Origin: a bacterium
GTDB lineage: Bacteria > Patescibacteriota > Minisyncoccia > UBA6257 > Colwellbacteraceae
Direction of reading: 5' to 3'
Assembly: GCA_021787205.1 (NCBI GenBank)
Contig: JAJYME010000008.1
Coordinates: 1-39,302 of the forward strand
DNA: 39,302 nt
The notes below the pieces were generated by a model. It had not been told where the DNA came from. It worked only from the letters and a program-made list of their open reading frames with translations, and did not search any database. Position 1 is the stretch's first letter. Every line of letters begins with the position of its first letter. Positions 8,144-18,406 of the stretch are shown piece after piece. The translations under genes and the position numbers were made by a program.

Positions 8144-9488
8144 AAAAATTGACAAAACAATAATCATTAGAATTGCCTTGGCGGTCTTTGTAGTTTTCGC
8201 TCTCACTCTTGCCTTAGTTTCTGCCGTCAGGAATTCTGGACCGAAGACGCTTGTCATCGGCTGGTTTGATTTTCCGGTCGTTGGCGTCATGCCTAGGGTG
8301 ACGAAGGACTTTACCGACAAGACCGGTATCAAGGTTGTCTTCAAGAATTTCCCCCTGGAGGAATGGGAAAGGGAGTTCTATGATAACGTCTGCTCGCCTC
8401 ATCCCGATTATGATCTTTTTGTTGGCGACTCCCAATGGCTCGGCTATGGCGCCGAGAACAATTGTTATGAGGATCTTACTTCCGTGGTAAACAAGAATAA
8501 GCTCTGGGGAAAGTTCGTCAATTTTGCCATTGACAACTACGGGGAGTTTCCCGCCAATTCTGAGAAATATTACGCCGTTCCTTTCTCCGGCAACTCCTTC
8601 ATTTACGCCTATCGGAAGGATTGGTTTGAGAACGAGACGGAAAAGAAAAACTTTTATAATAGATACGGTTATGAGTTGTCCTACCCGAGGACGGTCGTGG
8701 AGCTGCGGGACATTGCCGAGTTCTTTACCCGTCCGGAAGAGGGTAAATACGGCATCGTCTTTCCCACGTCGTCTGAGTATGACTGTATCACTATGCAATA
8801 CGGGACATTTCTTTTCGGCGCCGGGGGCGATTGGGGTGATTATGCTTCTTGCGATTCGGATGGACATATAAATAGCGATAGGGCTATCAGGACCTTGAAG
8901 CTATTCAAGGAGCTTAAGGGCTATATGCCGCCCAAAGAGGCTATTAACTATGCCGACGTTGGTAGGTTATTTATGAAGGGCGATGTTGCCGTGATGTCCG
9001 GCATTGCCGCCCACGGTTTCGATCTGACCGACAATCCTGATTATAAGAAGATGAATATTGGTTGGTTTGGCAGCTTATACGGGGAGGGTGGCGGCTTTTC
9101 CCAGCTTGCCGGCCAAGGGATCTCTATCTCCAAGAATTCGAGCCAGAAGGAGCTGGCCAGAAAGTTCATTGATTGGTGGATAACCGAAGACACCCAAAGG
9201 CTCTTCGCCAGAGAGGGCGGTTTGACCCTCGAGAAAAAAGCTATCTCTTCTAATGAATTCAAGGATGTCCAGCCATTCAATGTCGCTTATTCGGATTCGG
9301 CGGAGTTTATGAAAGATTTTTGGAACGTTCCTTCATACGACAAGCTTCTGATCGTTTCCCAAAAAAACCTTTATGATTATTTTTATGATAAGAGCGGCCT
9401 CTCGGCTAAGGAGACACTGGATAAGATTAATGAGGAATGGAAAACAATCTTGAATAATGATCAGTACTGCAGTCAAATGACACGTTAG
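8133..9488 (+). CDS. extracellular solute-binding protein (family 1-like), N-terminally anchored
   Basis: 451 aa; N-terminal TM without lipobox Cys; VMPRVTKDFTDKTGIKVVFKNFPLEEWEREF, YDLFVGDSQWLG, WWITEDTQRLFAREGGL; overlaps the upstream gene by 11 nt. Confidence 0.75.
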   Translation: MKNKKIDKTIIIRIALAVFVVFALTLALVSAVRNSGPKTLVIGWFDFPVVGVMPRVTKDFTDKTGIKVVFKNFPLEEWEREFYDNVCSPHPDYDLFVGDSQWLGYGAENNCYEDLTSVVNKNKLWGKFVNFAIDNYGEFPANSEKYYAVPFSGNSFIYAYRKDWFENETEKKNFYNRYGYELSYPRTVVELRDIAEFFTRPEEGKYGIVFPTSSEYDCITMQYGTFLFGAGGDWGDYASCDSDGHINSDRAIRTLKLFKELKGYMPPKEAINYADVGRLFMKGDVAVMSGIAAHGFDLTDNPDYKKMNIGWFGSLYGEGGGFSQLAGQGISISKNSSQKELARKFIDWWITEDTQRLFAREGGLTLEKKAISSNEFKDVQPFNVAYSDSAEFMKDFWNVPSYDKLLIVSQKNLYDYFYDKSGLSAKETLDKINEEWKTILNNDQYCSQMTR

Positions 9489-9512
9489 CCTGTTTGGTAT
9501 ATAATTCAGGGA

Positions 9513-10457
9513 ATGAAAAAGCTTAGAGTTTGCGTCATCATGGGAGGACCGTCTTCGGAGCATGAGGTTTCTCTTATGAGCGGGAAGAACGTTCTTGAAA
9601 ACATTGACCATTCAAAATACGAAGTTTCATCTTTGACTATCGAGAAGAGCGGGGAATGGCCGGTTACTCCGGAGAGCCTGATTGGCAAGATCGACCTGGC
9701 TTATCTGGCGCTTCATGGCGAATATGGCGAAGACGGTCATCTCCAGATGCTTTTGGAGAATCTTGGCATTCCCTATACCGGCACCGACAGCAAGGGGAGC
9801 GCTTTGGGAATGAATAAGTCAGCCGCGGCCAGACTGTTCAAAGCCAGAGGGTTGAATGTCCCTGAAGGAGTTGATGTCTCCTATCACGACCGATGGTCAG
9901 ATTTCGTTTCCCCATTCGGTTATCCGATAGTTGTTAAGCCAATGGACAGGGGGTCGTCCGTCGGGGTTAGCATCGTGAGAAGTGAGCGGGAGTTGAAGGA
10001 AGCCTTCTGTCTCGCTTTTGATGTTTCGAAACACGTCCGGGTTGAACGTTTTGTCTCTGGAAGAGAGCTGACCTGCGGCGTCATTGAGAATGGAGGCAAA
10101 GACGCCGCTCTTCCGCCTACGGAAATAATCTCCGGCGCCAACTTCTTTGACTACAATGCCAAATACACCGCCGGCGCCTCGAAGGAAATTACTCCGGCTA
10201 ATCTGCCTGCCGATGTGACAAAGAAGGTCCAGGAGGCGGCGCTTATCGCTCATAATTCCGTAAATGGCAAGGGGGTGACGAGGACTGATTTTATCCTTAC
10301 GACCGACAATACGCCCTACGTTCTTGAAATCAACACTCTGCCGGGAATGACGAAAACCAGCCTTGTCCCGCAGGCTGCGGCGGTTATGGGAATCTCGATG
10401 CCCCTTCTTATTGATAAGATTATTGCCGACGCCGTCCGTCGCTTTGATATCAGATAA
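9513..10457 (+). CDS. ddl: D-alanine--D-alanine ligase
   Basis: 314 aa; MGGPSSEHEVSLMSG, HGEYGEDGHLQMLLE, PYTGTDSKGSALGMNK, VLEINTLPGMTKTSLVPQAA. Confidence 0.95.
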   Translation: MKKLRVCVIMGGPSSEHEVSLMSGKNVLENIDHSKYEVSSLTIEKSGEWPVTPESLIGKIDLAYLALHGEYGEDGHLQMLLENLGIPYTGTDSKGSALGMNKSAAARLFKARGLNVPEGVDVSYHDRWSDFVSPFGYPIVVKPMDRGSSVGVSIVRSERELKEAFCLAFDVSKHVRVERFVSGRELTCGVIENGGKDAALPPTEIISGANFFDYNAKYTAGASKEITPANLPADVTKKVQEAALIAHNSVNGKGVTRTDFILTTDNTPYVLEINTLPGMTKTSLVPQAAAVMGISMPLLIDKIIADAVRRFDIR

Positions 10458-10482
10458 ACAACCCTTTTGGGTTGTTTTTTTG
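10458..10482 (+). terminator. intrinsic terminator
   Basis: ACAACCC-TTTT-GGGTTGT then T-run. Confidence 0.75.
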
Positions 10483-10507
10483 GCGTTTTTTGTGTATTTT
10501 AAGTGTG

Positions 10508-12244
10508 ATGACCCCAATTGAAGAAATCAAAGCAAAACTTGATTTGGTTGATTTTCTCCGCTCTTATCTGGAATTGAAGCCGGCGGGGAAGAATTGGAAG
10601 GCAAATTGCCCGTTTCATAGGGAAAAATCGGCATCTTTTATGGTCTCGCCAGACAGGGGTATCTGGCACTGCTTCGGTTGCGGAGAAGGAGGTGATCTTT
10701 TCAAGTTCGTGATGAAGTATGAGAACCTCGAGTTTTACGAGGCTTTGAAGTTGCTCGCGGAAAAAGCCAATGTCGAACTAAAAAAGATTTCTCCCCAAGA
10801 CCACAAGGAATTCGATGTCTTGTTTGAGATAAACCGCGCCGCCGCGGACTTTTACAAGGCGGAGTTGAAAAAGTATCCGGTTCCCCAGACTTATCTTCAA
10901 GGTCGGGGATTGATTCCGGAGACGATTGAAAAATTTGAAATCGGTTTCGCTCCCAATTCTTGGGAAGATCTGACGCTTCATCTTTTAAGGCTTGGTTACA
11001 GCGCTGAGGATATCATTCGCTCCGGTTTTTCCATCAAGACGGAGAAGGGCAAGATGATTGATCGCTTCCGGGGCAGGATAATGTTCCCGCTCGAGAACAC
11101 CTTCGGCAAGGTGATGGGTTTCACGGGAAGGATCCTTCCTGAATTTGATGACGGCAAGCAAGCCAAATATCTCAATTCTCCGGAAACTCCGATTTTTTCA
11201 AAATCGCGCCTGATTTTCGGTTTGAGCAAGGCCAAGGATGCGATCAGGGCCAAGGGCGAGATTCTTTTAGTTGAGGGACAGATGGATGTCATCATGTCCC
11301 ACCAGGACGGCGTTGGCTTCGCCGTCGGCACCTCCGGCACCGCTCTCACTGAAGAACAGCTGATAACGATGAAGCGTTATTCTGATAAGCTTATTCTTAA
11401 TTTCGATAATGACGAGGCAGGGAAGATGGCAGCGGAGCGCTCGATTGATTTGGCTCTCGCCAAAGATTTTACCGTTAAGATTTTGGATTTTTCCGCTTTC
11501 AAGGATGAGATTGGCGAGTTGAAGGATCCGGCTGATATTGTCAAAGGTTTTCCGGGCAAGCTGAAGGAAATTGTCGATCGGGCCGTCTATGCTTTTGAGT
11601 GGTATTTCTCGCGTTATCCGGTGGGAGTTTCAGACATCGTTGAAAAGAAGAGGAATATCAGATTCATTTTAAGGAAGATCGGAGGATTGAATTCTCCAAT
11701 CGATCGTTCCTATTGGATAAAGGAATTATCCTTCAGATCGAATATCAAGGAGTCGGACTTGATGATGGAGATGTCATCGTTCAACTCCGGCATTGCCGCC
11801 GCTCGTAGGGAGGAGGGGACGGTTATGAAAGTCGTGAGAACCCAAAAGAATCTGAGAAAGACCAAGAGGGATTCTATCTCCGAACGCTTGATCCTTCTCT
11901 CTCTCTTGTCTGACGAGATAAAGAAGGGGCTCGAGCCCGTTTCCAGCTTTCTCTCGCCGACCGACGCTATCATCTGGAATGCCATAAAGACCGGAGGAGA
12001 TGACTCCGCTCTCAGGGAAAATATCGATGAGCTGACTTTCAGGGCTTCCGCCCTCCCGACGGAAGGAATTGAGAAGGAGGCCGAAATATTGATTATTGAC
12101 CTCGAAATAGAGTATCTTTTAGAGGAAAGAAACAAGCTTTTAAGCGGATTTGCGGATGATAATGATATGGTCTCCCGCCATAAGGAGCTGACCGGCCGTA
12201 TCGAAGAATTAAAAAAGAGAAAAATTAATGCCCAAAACTCTTAA
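10508..12244 (+). CDS. dnaG: DNA primase
   Basis: zinc finger [30 protein letters not shown]; Toprim [19 protein letters not shown] 10508. Confidence 0.95.
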   Translation: MTPIEEIKAKLDLVDFLRSYLELKPAGKNWKANCPFHREKSASFMVSPDRGIWHCFGCGEGGDLFKFVMKYENLEFYEALKLLAEKANVELKKISPQDHKEFDVLFEINRAAADFYKAELKKYPVPQTYLQGRGLIPETIEKFEIGFAPNSWEDLTLHLLRLGYSAEDIIRSGFSIKTEKGKMIDRFRGRIMFPLENTFGKVMGFTGRILPEFDDGKQAKYLNSPETPIFSKSRLIFGLSKAKDAIRAKGEILLVEGQMDVIMSHQDGVGFAVGTSGTALTEEQLITMKRYSDKLILNFDNDEAGKMAAERSIDLALAKDFTVKILDFSAFKDEIGELKDPADIVKGFPGKLKEIVDRAVYAFEWYFSRYPVGVSDIVEKKRNIRFILRKIGGLNSPIDRSYWIKELSFRSNIKESDLMMEMSSFNSGIAAARREEGTVMKVVRTQKNLRKTKRDSISERLILLSLLSDEIKKGLEPVSSFLSPTDAIIWNAIKTGGDDSALRENIDELTFRASALPTEGIEKEAEILIIDLEIEYLLEERNKLLSGFADDNDMVSRHKELTGRIEELKKRKINAQNS

Positions 12245-13742
12245 AAAACAAACAAAAAAAGCGCCTGAATCAAAAAAGAAGGTTGCTAAGAAAATTGCTG
12301 TCGCTTCTAAGAAGCCAGCCAAAAAACCGGCAAAGCCTGCAAAGGCCATGAAGCCGGTCAAGAAGATTGTGTCGAAGCCAACCGCAAAGGCCATGAAGCC
12401 GGTCAAGAAGCCGGCGGCGAAGCCGTCTCTGAAGAAGGCCGTCAAGAAGGAATCCAAAGCCGTCAAGAAGCCGGCTGTTAAGATTCAGGAAAAGGAAACG
12501 AAAAAGACCTCCAAGAAGGTTCCTCAAGCATCATCCGTAAAAGCAAAGGAAACCGTAAAGGCAAAAGAGAAAGAAAAAGTTATAACCCGTCCAGTGGAAG
12601 CAGTAGCAAAAAAGAAAGAAATAAAACAAAGTAAAGTAAAAGAAGAAAACAGGAGAGAGGAACCGCAATCTTATAAATTTGATGAAGTAGCTTTGAATGA
12701 GCTTATCGATTTGGGCAAGCCGAAAGGTTATGTCACTGATGTCGAAGTCTTGAAGGCCTTTCCGTCAATCGAGATGGATATCGCTTTCCTCGAGCACTTG
12801 TATGACAAGCTCGAAGAAGTCGGGTTGAGATTTGTCGAGGTCGGCAATCTGATCGAACTGCCGGGAGACGAGATTACCGAGAAGGAGTTGCAGGAAGCGA
12901 CCTTCATCACTGAGGAGTTGCCGGATACCGTTCAGATGTACCTGAAGGAAATCGGCAAGACTCCGCTCTTGTCTGCGGCTGAGGAAAGAGAAATCGCCAA
13001 GCGCGTGAGTTTCGGCGATGAGGAGGCGAGACAACACTTGATCAGAGCGAACCTTCGCTTGGTTGTCTCTATTGCCCGTCGTTATATCAACCGTTCCCCT
13101 CAGCTCTCCATTCTGGATTTGATCCAGGAAGGAACGATCGGACTCTTCAGGGCTGTCCAGAAGTTTGATTATCGCAAGGGATTCAAATTCTCGACTTATG
13201 CCACCTGGTGGATCCGCCAAGCGATCACCCGCGCCCTTGCGGATTATTCAAGGACGATTCGCATCCCGGTCCATATGGTTGAAACTATCTCAAAATACAC
13301 CCATGCCAAGCGTAAGCTTATGCAAGAATTGGGCCGTGAACCGCTGGCTGAAGAAATCGCCTCGGAAATGGGAATCGATGTTGACAAGGTCCACCACATC
13401 CAAAAGATTTCCCAGGAGGTTATCTCCTTAGAATCTCCGGTTGGAGAAGAGGACGACTCTGTCCTTTCGGAGTTCATCGAGGACGAGAGCAATCTTCGCC
13501 CCGACCAAGCAGTTTCCCGTGAATTGTTGAAAGATCAGATCCGTTCGATCTTGGGAGATTTGACCGAAAGGGAGAGAAAGATCTTGGAGCTTCGCTTCGG
13601 ACTTTCTGACGATGTCACCCATACTCTGGAAGAAGTCGGAAAGGTTTTTGGCGTCACAAGGGAGCGTATCCGTCAGATTGAAGCTAAGGCGTTGGAGAAA
13701 ATCCGCACCCACCAAGCTTCGGAGAAATTAAAGGAATATTAA
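12228..13742 (+). CDS. rpoD: primary RNA polymerase sigma factor with Lys/Ala/Pro-rich N-terminal extension
   Basis: [68 protein letters not shown]; overlaps dnaG. Confidence 0.95.
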   Translation: MPKTLKKQTKKAPESKKKVAKKIAVASKKPAKKPAKPAKAMKPVKKIVSKPTAKAMKPVKKPAAKPSLKKAVKKESKAVKKPAVKIQEKETKKTSKKVPQASSVKAKETVKAKEKEKVITRPVEAVAKKKEIKQSKVKEENRREEPQSYKFDEVALNELIDLGKPKGYVTDVEVLKAFPSIEMDIAFLEHLYDKLEEVGLRFVEVGNLIELPGDEITEKELQEATFITEELPDTVQMYLKEIGKTPLLSAAEEREIAKRVSFGDEEARQHLIRANLRLVVSIARRYINRSPQLSILDLIQEGTIGLFRAVQKFDYRKGFKFSTYATWWIRQAITRALADYSRTIRIPVHMVETISKYTHAKRKLMQELGREPLAEEIASEMGIDVDKVHHIQKISQEVISLESPVGEEDDSVLSEFIEDESNLRPDQAVSRELLKDQIRSILGDLTERERKILELRFGLSDDVTHTLEEVGKVFGVTRERIRQIEAKALEKIRTHQASEKLKEY

Positions 13743-13751
13743 TTATCAGAG

Positions 13752-13779
13752 AAACTTCACTCATCAGTGAAGTTTTTTT
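13752..13779 (+). terminator. intrinsic terminator
   Basis: AAACTTCACT-CATC-AGTGAAGTTTTTTT. Confidence 0.8.
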
Positions 13780-13821
13780 GTTTGGCTAAACGGGTTTTTT
13801 GCGGTAAAATCCAATAAATCA

Positions 13822-15231
13822 ATGAACAAGGCTAATTCTTCACAGGAAAGGATGGAAAAGATGCTTTCCTTGACAAAAAGACGTGGATTTGTTTTCCCCA
13901 GCTCGGAAATTTATGGCGGATTTGCCGCTGTTTATGACTATGGCCATTATGGAGCCCTGCTTAAGAACAATATTCGTGACGCGTGGCTGAAACATATGGT
14001 CCAACTTCGCGACGATGTCGTCGGTTTGGACTCGGCCATCTTTATGCACCCCACTACTTGGAAGGCTTCCGGTCACATCGACTCATTCGATGATCCCCAG
14101 ATCGATTGTCGCGTTTGCAACACCAGGATGCGCGCCGATCACATTCTCGAGTCTTTCGGCATCTCCGCCGATAAGGCAACTTTGGAGTTCATCAATGAAG
14201 AATTAGACAAGTTGCGCGCCGAGAAAAAATTGAAATGCACCAACTGCGGTTCGACCGATATCACCCCAGCCAAGAGATTCTCTTTGATGGTCAAGTCGAA
14301 TCTCGGCTCTCCGACAGATGCCTTGTCCGAAGAAAACGTGGTCTATCTGAGACCGGAAACTTGTGGCGGTATTTATCTCGAGTATAAGAATACCTTGGAC
14401 TCTACCAGGATGAAGCTTCCTTTCGGTATTGCCCAAGTCGGAAAGGCTTTCAGAAACGAGATTGTTGCCAGACAATTCATCTTTAGGACTAGGGAGTTTG
14501 AGCAGATGGAGATGCAATACTTCCTGCATCCATCGGAAATGGATCAGAAGTTTAACGAGTGGAAACAAACGAGATGGAACTGGTATTTGGATTATGGCAT
14601 TCCCGAAGAGAAGATCCACTGGTATAAGCACGAGAAGCTTGCTCATTACGCCTCCGACGCTTATGACATCGAATATAATTACAGCATTTTGGGAGGCTTC
14701 AAGGAAGTTGAGGGTATTCACGCCAGAGGCAATTGGGACTTGTCCCAACATTCGAAGTTCTCGGGCGTCGATCTGACTTACTTTGATGAGAAGAGGGGTG
14801 AGAAGTTCATTCCCCATATTATGGAAACTTCGACCGGTTTGGGCCGTCAGTTCCTTATGTTCCTAGACAATGCTTTTGTCGAGGAAGAATTGGAGGGGGG
14901 CGATGTAAGGACCGTCCTTAAGCTTGATAAGAGACTGTCTCCGATCAAGGCTGCGATTTTCCCGCTTCTTAAGAATAGGCCGGAGCTCGTGGAAAAAGCC
15001 CAATCCGTTTATAAGGATTTGCGCGAAAGTTTCATGTGCGAGTTTGATGACAATGGCAATGTCGGAAAACGCTATCGAAGGCAAGATGAGATCGGTACGC
15101 CTTATTGCATAACCATCGATTTTGAAACTCTTGAGAATGATACCGTCACTGTCCGCGACAGGGATACGATGAAACAGGAGAGGATGAATATTTCCGACCT
15201 TAAGACCTTCATTTTAACCAACATTAATTAA
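13822..15231 (+). CDS. glyS: glycine--tRNA ligase (single-chain alpha2 type)
   Basis: 469 aa; RRGFVFPSSEIYGGFAAVYDYGHYGALLKNNI; RPETCGGIYLEYKN; FRTREFEQMEMQYF. Confidence 0.94.
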   Translation: MNKANSSQERMEKMLSLTKRRGFVFPSSEIYGGFAAVYDYGHYGALLKNNIRDAWLKHMVQLRDDVVGLDSAIFMHPTTWKASGHIDSFDDPQIDCRVCNTRMRADHILESFGISADKATLEFINEELDKLRAEKKLKCTNCGSTDITPAKRFSLMVKSNLGSPTDALSEENVVYLRPETCGGIYLEYKNTLDSTRMKLPFGIAQVGKAFRNEIVARQFIFRTREFEQMEMQYFLHPSEMDQKFNEWKQTRWNWYLDYGIPEEKIHWYKHEKLAHYASDAYDIEYNYSILGGFKEVEGIHARGNWDLSQHSKFSGVDLTYFDEKRGEKFIPHIMETSTGLGRQFLMFLDNAFVEEELEGGDVRTVLKLDKRLSPIKAAIFPLLKNRPELVEKAQSVYKDLRESFMCEFDDNGNVGKRYRRQDEIGTPYCITIDFETLENDTVTVRDRDTMKQERMNISDLKTFILTNIN

Positions 15232-15234
15232 CTT

Positions 15235-16518
15235 ATGTTTTTTGACAAGAAAAATTACGAAAAGAAAACTTTTAAGAACGGGATCAGATATATTTATGTT
15301 CCCGCGCCCGAATCTCGAGCTACCACCGTTCTGGTTTTGGTGAATGCGGGTTCGGAATTTGAAACTAAGGACATAAACGGCATTTCCCACTTTCTCGAAC
15401 ACCTTTGTTTCAAAGGAACTGTCAAGCGTCCTTCTTCCGATTTGATCGCCAGCGAACTTGATTCTTTAGGGGCGGAGTATAACGCTTTTACCGGCAATGA
15501 AGCGACTGGCTATTATGCCAAAGCCGCCAATAAGAACTTTGAGAAGATTTTGGATGTCGTCGCCGATTTATACTTGAATCCGGTTGTCGACCAGAAAGAG
15601 ATGGACAAGGAGAGGGGAGTCATCATCGAGGAAATAAATATGTATGAAGACTTGCCGATGGAAAAGGTCCGGGAGAATCTGGCCGCCCTTTTGTACGGTG
15701 ATACGCCGGCGGGTTGGTCTGTCGCCGGGACTAAGGAAAATATCGAGAAGATCAGCCGTGACGATGTCTTGAGTTACAGAAAGAGGCATTATGTCGCCGG
15801 CAAGACCGTCGTTGTCGTTTCTGGCGGAATTAAGAATCCGGAAAGGTTAGTCGAGGAGAAATTTGCCTCCCTGGATGGAGGAGAGATTATAAAAAAGGTG
15901 GAGACTAAGGAGTCCCAGGATAAGCCGATGATCAAGCTTCAAAATAAGGAAACAGATCAGACGCACATCATATTCGGTATCAGGGCTTTCTCTCTCTTTG
16001 ATGAGAGACGATACACCCTTTCCGTATTAGCCGACATTCTCGGCGGCAGTATGTCCTCCAGGCTTTTTAACAAGGTCCGTGAGGAAATGGGAGCTGCCTA
16101 TTATATCAGGGCGGGAGTGGAACTTTCATCAGACGTTGGTATTCTGACCGTCTCTTCAGGGATAGACAAGAACCGTCTTTATGAGATTTCCTCAGCCATT
16201 ATCGGAGAGTTGAAGAGAATGGCGACCGAGAAGGTTAGCGATGAGGAATTGAGCAAGGCGAAGGAACACCTGTCGGGAAAACTCGTTCTTCAGCTTGAAA
16301 CCTCCGACGAGCTGGCTGGATTTTATGGATCGGACGAATTGATTTGCGGCAGCGAGAGGACTCCGGATGAGATAATCGCCAATTATCAGAAAGTGACAAC
16401 TGACGACATCTTGCAACTCGCGAAGGATTTGATGAAGAATGAGAAATTGAATTTCTCTGCCATTGGACAATTCGGCCCGGAAACTGAAGAGAAGCTTGCT
16501 GAGATTATCAGACTGTAA
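15235..16518 (+). CDS. M16-family zinc metallopeptidase
   Basis: 427 aa; inverted zinc motif HFLEH; conserved downstream EEINMYEDLP. Confidence 0.92.
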   Translation: MFFDKKNYEKKTFKNGIRYIYVPAPESRATTVLVLVNAGSEFETKDINGISHFLEHLCFKGTVKRPSSDLIASELDSLGAEYNAFTGNEATGYYAKAANKNFEKILDVVADLYLNPVVDQKEMDKERGVIIEEINMYEDLPMEKVRENLAALLYGDTPAGWSVAGTKENIEKISRDDVLSYRKRHYVAGKTVVVVSGGIKNPERLVEEKFASLDGGEIIKKVETKESQDKPMIKLQNKETDQTHIIFGIRAFSLFDERRYTLSVLADILGGSMSSRLFNKVREEMGAAYYIRAGVELSSDVGILTVSSGIDKNRLYEISSAIIGELKRMATEKVSDEELSKAKEHLSGKLVLQLETSDELAGFYGSDELICGSERTPDEIIANYQKVTTDDILQLAKDLMKNEKLNFSAIGQFGPETEEKLAEIIRL

Positions 16519-16525
16519 TCGAATC

Positions 16526-16550
16526 AAAAAACGGCTCTGGCCGTTTTTTT
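16526..16550 (+). terminator. intrinsic terminator
   Basis: AAAACGGC-TCTG-GCCGTTTTTTT. Confidence 0.8.
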
Positions 16551-16593
16551 GATTTTCAATCCGCAGGCTTTCTGTTAAAATTATCAATGTAGC

Positions 16594-17238
16594 ATGGCCC
16601 AAAACCCGATAAAGTTTTTTAACGATGTCCCTAACATCAAGGACGCTCTTAAAAGCAGGTTTTCTTTTTTGGAAATATTCTTTGTCGTTCTTATCGTCTC
16701 TATTTTAGGATATGTCGTCGTCTCTGTCTTGAGTCCGGCGGAAATCATAAGACAGTCGAGAGATGGCCAGAGAATGGTTGAGCTGGTAGATCTCTCCCAG
16801 GCGATCAGTCTCGAAAAAGCGAATCTCGGCAGCGGCAATTTCGGGCTCTTAAAGACGGTCTATATCTCCGTGCCCGCCGAGTCGTCCGATTGCGACTATC
16901 TTTCTTCAAACCCGATGCATCTGCCTGAATTGCCGGTTGGCTGGGATTATCACTGCGTCTCTGCCGCCTCCTTGCGGAATGTCGACGGAACCGGTTGGGT
17001 TCCTCTCAATCTCTCCAACGAAATGGCTTCCTTCAAGGTGCTGCCGATTGATCCGGTGAATAACCCCGCCCACAATCTTTTCTATTCCTATTATCCTGGT
17101 ATCGGCGGTTATAAGGTCATGGCCAGGCTTGAATCAAAGAAACATAGTTTTGATGGGAGAGTCGGGGACCTTTCGGCCCGAGTTGCCGGCGGGTACGGCG
17201 TCCTGGAAAAGGGGACTGATCTTAATATCGGTCATTAG
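16594..17238 (+). CDS. prepilin-like protein with atypical leader
   Basis: KSRFSFLEIFFVVLIVSILGYVVVSVL N-terminal helix; C-terminal half resembles the 20006 pilin (NVDGTGWVPLN). Confidence 0.7.
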   Translation: MAQNPIKFFNDVPNIKDALKSRFSFLEIFFVVLIVSILGYVVVSVLSPAEIIRQSRDGQRMVELVDLSQAISLEKANLGSGNFGLLKTVYISVPAESSDCDYLSSNPMHLPELPVGWDYHCVSAASLRNVDGTGWVPLNLSNEMASFKVLPIDPVNNPAHNLFYSYYPGIGGYKVMARLESKKHSFDGRVGDLSARVAGGYGVLEKGTDLNIGH

Positions 17239-17338
17239 GCGTCCCGGTTATGTCGGCTGGATTTGGGACCCGGTAAAAAGACAAAAATTCGTTTTTGCTC
17301 TTTTGATATTTTTTAGCGAATCCATTATTATTAGCTTA

Positions 17339-18406
17339 ATGTCAAATAAGACCGAGATCACAATCAGCTGGGCATCCCTTTTAAGGATTCTGGTGATTTC
17401 CGGGCTCGCCGTCGCCCTTATTTTTGTAAAGGAGGCCATCCTTATGCTCCTTTTGGCGATAGTCATATCAAGCGCCGTTGATGTGCCGGTATCCTTTCTT
17501 AAGAACAAATTCAATATCCCGAGGATATTGGGCGCTATTTTGATATATTCGGTTGTCATTTTCTGCGTCGCCTTTCTCTTCTATATCGTCTTGCCGGTAG
17601 TCATTTTGGAAGTCGGCTCTTTGGCGACCACTCTTAGGGGGACCTCTGTCGGTTCCGCTTTTAGCGACCTCTCAAGCTTTTTGAAATTAGGGACGAAGTT
17701 GACTGATTTAAGCAGCTTAAGCAAGCTGACTGATTTGATAATCAAGAGCTCGTCTCCTATATTCCAGACGATTGGCAATATTTTTTCCGGAATCGCCTTC
17801 TTTGTTTCCTCAATAATCATCTCTTTCTATATGACCCTTTCGAGGGACGGCGTTTCCAGATTCTTAAAAGCCGTTCTCCCGGATAGCGCTGAGGAAAGGG
17901 TTCTGGAGATTTACCAGAGGACTAGGAAGAAGATTGCCCTCTGGCTTCAGGGCCAGATATTGCTTTCCGTCATCATCGGCCTTTCAGTTTCTATTTCCCT
18001 TTGGGTGCTTGGCGTCAAATACGCCTTGGCTTTGGGGTTGCTCGCCGGCTTGTTTGAAATCTTGCCGGTCGTCGGCCCTGTTTTTTCCGGGGCGGTAGGT
18101 ACTCTGGTCGCCGTTTCCCAATCCACGACTTTGGGATTGTATGCCTTATTTGCCTTTGTCGCGATCCAGCAGCTCGAGAACCATATTCTGGTTCCGGTCA
18201 TTATGAAAAAGGTGGTTGATATCCATCCGGTTGCCGCCCTCTTTTCTTTGGTTGCCGGATATCAGCTCTTCGGCGTTGTCGGCATGGTTTTGTCGGTCCC
18301 GGTGACTGTCGTTATCCAGGACATCTTAGAGGAGAGGTTGAGAAGAAGGGAACATCGAAAAGGAAGATCGGCTGAGGACGTCTTAATTGAAGAAAATGGA
18401 GACTAA
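17339..18406 (+). CDS. AI-2E family transporter (permease-like)
   Basis: multi-TM; LLAGLFEILPVVGPVFSGAVGTLVA; QQLENHILVPVIMKKVVDIHPVAALFSLVAGYQLFGVVGMVLSVP. Confidence 0.9.
   Translation: MSNKTEITISWASLLRILVISGLAVALIFVKEAILMLLLAIVISSAVDVPVSFLKNKFNIPRILGAILIYSVVIFCVAFLFYIVLPVVILEVGSLATTLRGTSVGSAFSDLSSFLKLGTKLTDLSSLSKLTDLIIKSSSPIFQTIGNIFSGIAFFVSSIIISFYMTLSRDGVSRFLKAVLPDSAEERVLEIYQRTRKKIALWLQGQILLSVIIGLSVSISLWVLGVKYALALGLLAGLFEILPVVGPVFSGAVGTLVAVSQSTTLGLYALFAFVAIQQLENHILVPVIMKKVVDIHPVAALFSLVAGYQLFGVVGMVLSVPVTVVIQDILEERLRRREHRKGRSAEDVLIEENGD

Noticed and set aside
8214-8867. 217-aa minus-strand ORF inside the solute-binding protein gene
   Set aside because: Antisense shadow without regulatory signals
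9897-10517. 206-aa minus-strand ORF overlapping ddl
   Set aside because: Antisense shadow, no domain, crosses the ddl terminator
12209-12527. Phe/Leu-rich minus-strand ORFs opposite the rpoD N-terminus
   Set aside because: Repetitive FLAGF/LLDRL patterns are the complement of the Lys/Ala/Pro repeats
14203-14817. 204-aa minus-strand ORF inside glyS
   Set aside because: Antisense to a strongly conserved synthetase; no independent support
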